A DNA stretch of 64,000 bases, taken from assembly GCA_021234155.1 (NCBI GenBank), contig JAJEKV010000030.1:11348525-11412524 (forward strand), given 5' to 3'. Position 1 is the stretch's first letter, and each line of letters starts with the position of its first letter. The translations under genes were made by a program, and so were the position numbers. Source of the DNA: Isoetes taiwanensis (lineage: Eukaryota > Streptophyta > Lycopodiopsida > Isoetales > Isoetaceae). The notes beneath the pieces were generated by a model that was not told the DNA's origin, searched no databases, and worked only from the letters and a program-made list of their open reading frames with translations. Positions 59,591 through 64,000 of the stretch are shown here, piece after piece.

Positions 59591-62500
59591 TAAATGTTGC
59601 ATTTGATCAAGATTTCAACCCTTTTCATGTAAACGCGGGTGCTTATTACCAAGAAACACTTTACAATGAAGTTTTTCAAAGACAACCTTATAACCAAGGT
59701 CCAGCAACTAACATATCAATCTTGTTAATTTCGGTTTTTCCAGTTTGGCAGAAAATGTTTTTGGATTTTTTTAAAGGTGATTTGCATAAGGTTTTAAAAG
59801 TTTTGTCTGCTGGGAAATATTTCTGGCATCCAAAAATCGGGAAAGATTTTTAAGCTTGCGTTCCAAATTTTTTTCCTTTCTGTGTATGCATGGATGCCAT
59901 GAAGCTTTCTTCCAATTTTGGCTTAGGGGCCTATTACCTAATCGCCCGATTTTCCCAAGTTTTGGTGTACATCGAAATTGGAGGATGCCATGTTCTATTC
60001 ATATCATTTTCTTCATCGTGCGGGGTGATTCTTTCCATCATGATCCTTACTGTCGAGAGAAATTTGTCGGGGATGGGTATATATTTGCCCTTTATTCCAA
60101 GATCACGGACCATACATATAGCGATCCCTTGTTTGTGGGGTATGCATGTACAAGTTTTACATCTTGTATATATTAAGATTTACAAAATACTATAAGGTTT
60201 GAAGTATGTGCCCAATGGTGTTAATTTTGTACATGTATTGTAAATATATTTTTGGGAGCTCTTCTTTTGCCCTCGTAAAGCAGTGTGCACTAGCCAAAGG
60301 GGAGGATTTTAATTCATGTGTCAAATACAATGGTTTGTGTTAATAGTGTTAATGGTAGTTGTGTTGATTGTTATATTAAAAAAATTTGGGCCCTTGAGAC
60401 TAACTAAAGCGAGAAAGAAAATGGAAAAATCTTTACACCTAACATCGAGAAATGAAGAAACATCCATTCGGCATTATTACAAGTTGAAACACCATATATA
60501 TAAATTCTAAATTTCTGACAAGCAATAGAATGTGAAAAAAAAGCATTATGTCGTAGAAATCTTTGTTGTGGTAGGACTTTGAAGAAACCAAAGGTGAAAT
60601 AATAATGATGCGAACAACATTTACAGCATAACAATAAACAATTTGTATGTTGTGGTTGGCCTGCCCGACTCTATGGTAAAGGTCGCGGTCGTTGTAGAAG
60701 CTTTACCAACTGTTAGGATCACCTTTTTCCATAGACTTCACCATTTCATAGGCTCGCCGGCCAAAGCTTTAGCAAAAATCTTCGATATCAAAATCTCGTG
60801 CCATTTGGATCATTGTATAACTTTCGATGAATTTGAAATGCTTTATAAAAATTCTTGTGTGGCAATCTTGGCTAAATAAAACATTCTTTGCCACAATCAC
60901 GGGATATAAATAATGTAATAGAACAAAAGTGGATATATAAGCCAAGAACCGCCTTCTTGCACCTTATTGGACTGCTTCCATATCCTAACGCATTAAAATG
61001 CATGGGAAGATTACGCCTTTGTCTCATAGTAATAAAGAAGCTGTATCATTTTCAACATTTCTATGAAGCTATAGAGGTTCCTTTAGTCGCAGGCCAGAGA
61101 GTGGGTTCCAATAACCTAGCTTTAGCAGAGAGGGCCAGAGTGGCTATGAGCCTGACATTCCAATTTCGAGAATTTGACAACCCGAGGTTTTGCAGCTTAA
61201 GAGCTCAAAGTGCGGGCTTCTACATGCTAATGGCTGGACTCTATGAAAGTCGTCTCGATTGCAATGCGGGTTCGATTTTATTTGAGTGCGCTTCTTGTCT
61301 ACTGTTGGAAGGATAACATCTGATTCGACCATGAAAGCATGTGGCCACCATTTTTCTTGCAATAGTCTGGTTTTGTGAGGCAATAACCAGCTGGGGCCAG
61401 CTCATGAAATGACCCTAGTCATTTTCCAAGAAGTGGCTGCGGACGGCGTTATAGTGAGATGAAACATATCATATGCTAAGCATCTTCATAGCTGGCATCG
61501 GCTCTTCAAATCAAAGTCCTGCGTGTGAGCGACCTCCATTGCATAAGCAGCGATATCGCCGACGTGCACGCAACATACAAAGGCAACGCCGCGGGGGTAC
61601 CCATGCGTTTTGCATCAGCTGGTGAGCGTATACGGGCACATTACTCAAAGGTACTCCTTGTTGGCGTCGCATCAGCGACAATAAATGAAAGCGAGAATGA
61701 AGAACATCACGCTAAAGGCACTAGGAACTCTATCTTACCCTGCGTATTGTTTCTCATATAACGTTGCTTTAGTCATGGTTAAAGAAGGCGATTATGCGAT
61801 ACAAGTAAACAGAATTACCTAGATGAAATGATGGCCGCATTTGGGCTTTGCAATAGACCTTTTCACCGCGTCGATTGTGAGGTTCTAAACAAGCGGAACA
61901 TGGCCTTGAACCGAGAGGATAGCATCGTGGCTTAGGAACCTCAATCCTTGGAAGTCTGAGATCCGCCATAAATCCTTAGCTACCGGCAACCAAATTAGTT
62001 CCCAATCTCTAACGATCAGGTTATTGTCCATCGAAAGTCCTCGAACCTCGTCAAAACCCATTCTTATTGGGCACCACAGAATTTTTGAAAAACTTATCCC
62101 AATCAAAGGTACATGAGATTTAAGCTGGAATGAAGATAGAAGCCCGGTGGAAGAAGCACACTTGATACTATCCATGAGGGCTTGCATGTTTAGCCTAAAA
62201 TAAAAAGGGAGCTTTGTTGTGAGCCCTTGGATGTTAGACCATTGGAAAAAAGCTAAATCAACGACAAAGAAATGGTGCACTCTAGATGTATGCATTAGTA
62301 CATCCATTTGAATACGCCATGAAATCTTAGGAAAACCTTTGTGAAAAGCGTACAAAAACACAAAAAAAAAAAAAACCTGTTATTATGCTACATATTAGTA
62401 GCTAGATTCTGTTGATATTGAGGATCTTTGGATCAATGTGTATAAAATAGATGGATTCCGTCGATATTGAGGTGCTTGAAAGGGATGAAATGAATTAGGT

Positions 62501-62704
62501 TATGGCATGTACTTAAAAATTCAAGTGGGGCATTTGCATGTTATCCCACAGTGTGTTAGCACCTTTGTTGGTGGTTTATCGTTGCATCTTTCGCAAGGAT
62601 TCTGCTGTGATCCCTTCCCCAAGGGCATGGCCGAGTCGAATATGACGGTGATCCATGGGGTACTATTGGTCGCGATTAAAATGGAGTTGTGATTTAATGG
62701 TAGT
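59591..62704. other. AT-rich intergenic DNA, no gene assigned
   Basis: Open frames of up to about 158 codons exist (61885-62361 minus; 60888-61316 plus) but none is recognisable. No exon chain was found. A 14-A tract lies at 62362. Confidence 0.4.
62362..62375. repeat. Poly(A) tract of 14 A
   Basis: Follows an A-rich stretch (TACAAAAACAC). It may be the tail of a plus-strand retroposed sequence ending here, but no source is recognised. Confidence 0.85.
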
Positions 62705-62780
62705 GTTGGTAATCAGTCTCACGTTGTGAATCTTGTGAGGGTAAATGGTATTAATGGCTAGCGGTAATGGTTAGCTAGAG

Positions 62781-62892
62781 GCACTAATATTATTAAATAT
62801 TAGTGCGACGAAACAGCGAGGTACCGCATTGAAGCACATGGTTAACATTAGATATTAATGTTAATGTAAGTTATATAGGCCCTAGGGGCCAA
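62781..62892. repeat. Cluster of perfect short inverted repeats
   Basis: Three hairpins stand in about 110 bp: GCACTAATATT / AATATTAGTGC with a 4-nt loop (62781-62806), TTAACATTA / TAATGTTAA with a 5-nt loop (62842-62864), and GGCCC / GGGCC with a 3-nt loop (about 62879-62891). Confidence 0.85.
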
Positions 62893-63235
62893 TGTTATTT
62901 AAATGTAAGTTAAAAAGGTTAGCTATAGTTTTTAATAAAACATTAAAGTGACACATGGCGTGAAATGGTTCGATGGGTCTTAAGCCTGATACGAAATCAG
63001 AGAAACAGAATCGTGGAACCAAATCCGGCTGCCAGATCTTCAAGTGGAGCTCCAGAGCGTGGATTTGGGTCGAATCAGGGCCTAATCTGGTCGGTTTTGG
63101 TCTGCCAGGACTGATAGTGAACTCCAGATGGAGTTCTATAAAGCCAAGGAGACGAATTCGAGCAGAGGAGGAAACCGGATCTTAAGAAAATGAGAGCCGA
63201 TTCTGCTGTGATTAACCTCTATTTGATTCAAGGAT

Positions 63236-63535
63236 AGACCCAAAGGGTCGGATTTGCAGCCTAAGGCTGTGATCTTAAGGCAGGTTGCTTCTGCCAAGGG
63301 ACGATTTGGATGAAGGATCAGTTGGTGCTGATCCGGAAGGATTCATTGAAAGGATCCGGATTGTTGTTAGGAGCCAGATCAAGGCTGGACCCATAGGTCG
63401 AAATTGCAGCCTAAGGCTGTGCTTGGGATCCTAAGGCAGTCTGCTACTGCCAGGATCAGGTGGGTGAGAGAAACCGGTTGCTGACCCGAGGGATTCTATA
63501 GAATCCGGATGATTCAAGAGCTGGGCCTGGAACTC
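63236..63535. repeat. Imperfect tandem duplication of about 150 bp
   Basis: GACCCAAAGGGTCGGATTTG and GACCCATAGGTCGAAATTG each lead into TTGCAGCCTAAGGCTGTG (63254 and 63404), then CTTAAGGCAGGTTGCT or CCTAAGGCAGTCTGCT and CTGCCAGG-like text, and later a GGATTC...ATCCGGAT block. Two copies, moderately diverged. Confidence 0.85.
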
Positions 63536-63785
63536 AGTTTGGATTCAAGGGTTCCAGGAGTGTGGCCCCAGGCATTAGGGAACTGCCAGGAGCCGGATTG
63601 GAGGCTTGGAAACCGGTGGATACCATTCAGGAGGATTCTTGGAATGAACCGGTGCTTTGTGCAAAGCAACAAGCCATTGCAGAACAGGTGGGGGATCTAG
63701 GAACCAAGGTGTGAGGCGACACTGATCGGCGGCGTGGCACACGCAGACAGAGGTGATCTGGGAAAAAATTTTGCGTTGTAACGAG

Positions 63786-63800
63786 TGGTATCAGAGCTGG
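63786..63800 (+). other. tRNA-Met primer-binding site (third LTR element)
   Basis: TGGTATCAGAGCTGG is the common plant LTR-element primer site for initiator Met-tRNA, here on the plus strand. Confidence 0.8.
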
Positions 63801-64000
63801 CTGTGAATCTAGTTTTCTGGGAAAATCGACTGATGACGAAAATGGACGAAAAGTTCTGTCTTCAAACCACTTGGGAAGTGGAGAAGCGGGAACGAGAGTG
63901 TTTCAGTCAGAGTCGGTGGCGAAAAGCAGCGTGTCTTCAAGGGAAGATGGCGTCCGTTGAGCGAAGTCGATAAATTAGTTACTAAGCAATGCCGGTTTAA

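Larger units (their letters stand above)
62705..64000 (+). mobile_element. 5' end of another LTR retrotransposon, running off the window
   Basis: A tRNA-Met primer site at 63786 implies that the sequence upstream is a 5' LTR. It would end near TTGTAACG at 63,776-63,783. A possible start is TGTTGGTAATC near 62,704, but without the second LTR this is a guess. Short hairpins and a 150-bp duplication lie inside. Downstream of the primer site, a frame at 63785-63973 could begin gag but shows no known motif before the window ends. Confidence 0.5.

Noticed and set aside
61885-62361. Minus-strand open frame of 158 codons next to a poly(A) tract
   Set aside because: No family recognised, and the poly(A) lies on the wrong strand to be its tail. 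It is left as an unassigned frame.
1-64000. tRNA, rRNA, CRISPR or organelle-derived segments
   Set aside because: I looked for conserved tRNA boxes, rRNA cores and regular spacer-repeat arrays and saw none. A covariance-model scan would be needed to exclude tRNAs with certainty.

Overview
This looks like nuclear DNA of a land plant with a large, repeat-dominated genome, most likely a gymnosperm. That is an inference. It rests on one intronless PLS-type pentatricopeptide-repeat gene of plant type, on Copia and Gypsy elements primed by the plant initiator-Met tRNA site (TGGTATCAGAGC), on many old decayed transposon fragments, and on very low gene density. I see no bacterial operons, rRNA, tRNA or CRISPR arrays.

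Layout. 1-18.4 kb has no gene I can name. It holds homopolymer tracts, a field of diverged TATAAATT-centred motifs (7.7-10.3 kb) and an 820-bp almost pure purine tract (11.9-12.7 kb). A decayed non-LTR reverse transcriptase lies on the minus strand at 18.6-19.1 kb. At 21.0-21.9 kb the minus strand carries two phase-compatible exon-like segments. A Copia element on the plus strand runs from 22.3 to 24.9 kb: primer site, broken gag, protease remnant, integrase, and no reverse transcriptase. The clearest gene is the PPR gene at 28,275-30,221, closed by two in-frame TGA codons inside what should be its E region. A LINE remnant follows (31.0-32.9 kb). After it comes a chain of short exon-like segments with good splice signals and mostly matching phases (33.1-34.75 kb), then a four-copy tandem repeat of about 186 bp (35.9-36.6 kb). 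A second, related LINE lies at 40.5-41.6 kb.

From 48.7 to 59.6 kb the minus strand is a nest of LTR elements. A Copia element (integrase at 59.6-58.35 kb, first half of reverse transcriptase to 57.37 kb) is interrupted by a two-LTR Ty3/Gypsy chromovirus-like element (57,358-51,469). Copia RT sequence resumes directly on the other side (51.46-51.13 kb). A further Copia RT/RNase H remnant lies at 49.87-48.69 kb. Between them is a GC- and CpG-rich island (49.93-50.31 kb) unlike its surroundings. The window ends in the 5' part of another LTR element (PBS at 63,786).

The possible cellular genes are the PPR gene and two unidentified multi-exon candidates. No set of genes here forms an operon-like or defence-like system, and I found no convincing new biological system. 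The most useful leads are the unidentified exon chains, the GC-rich island, the nested retroelements with their order of insertion, and the tandem arrays.
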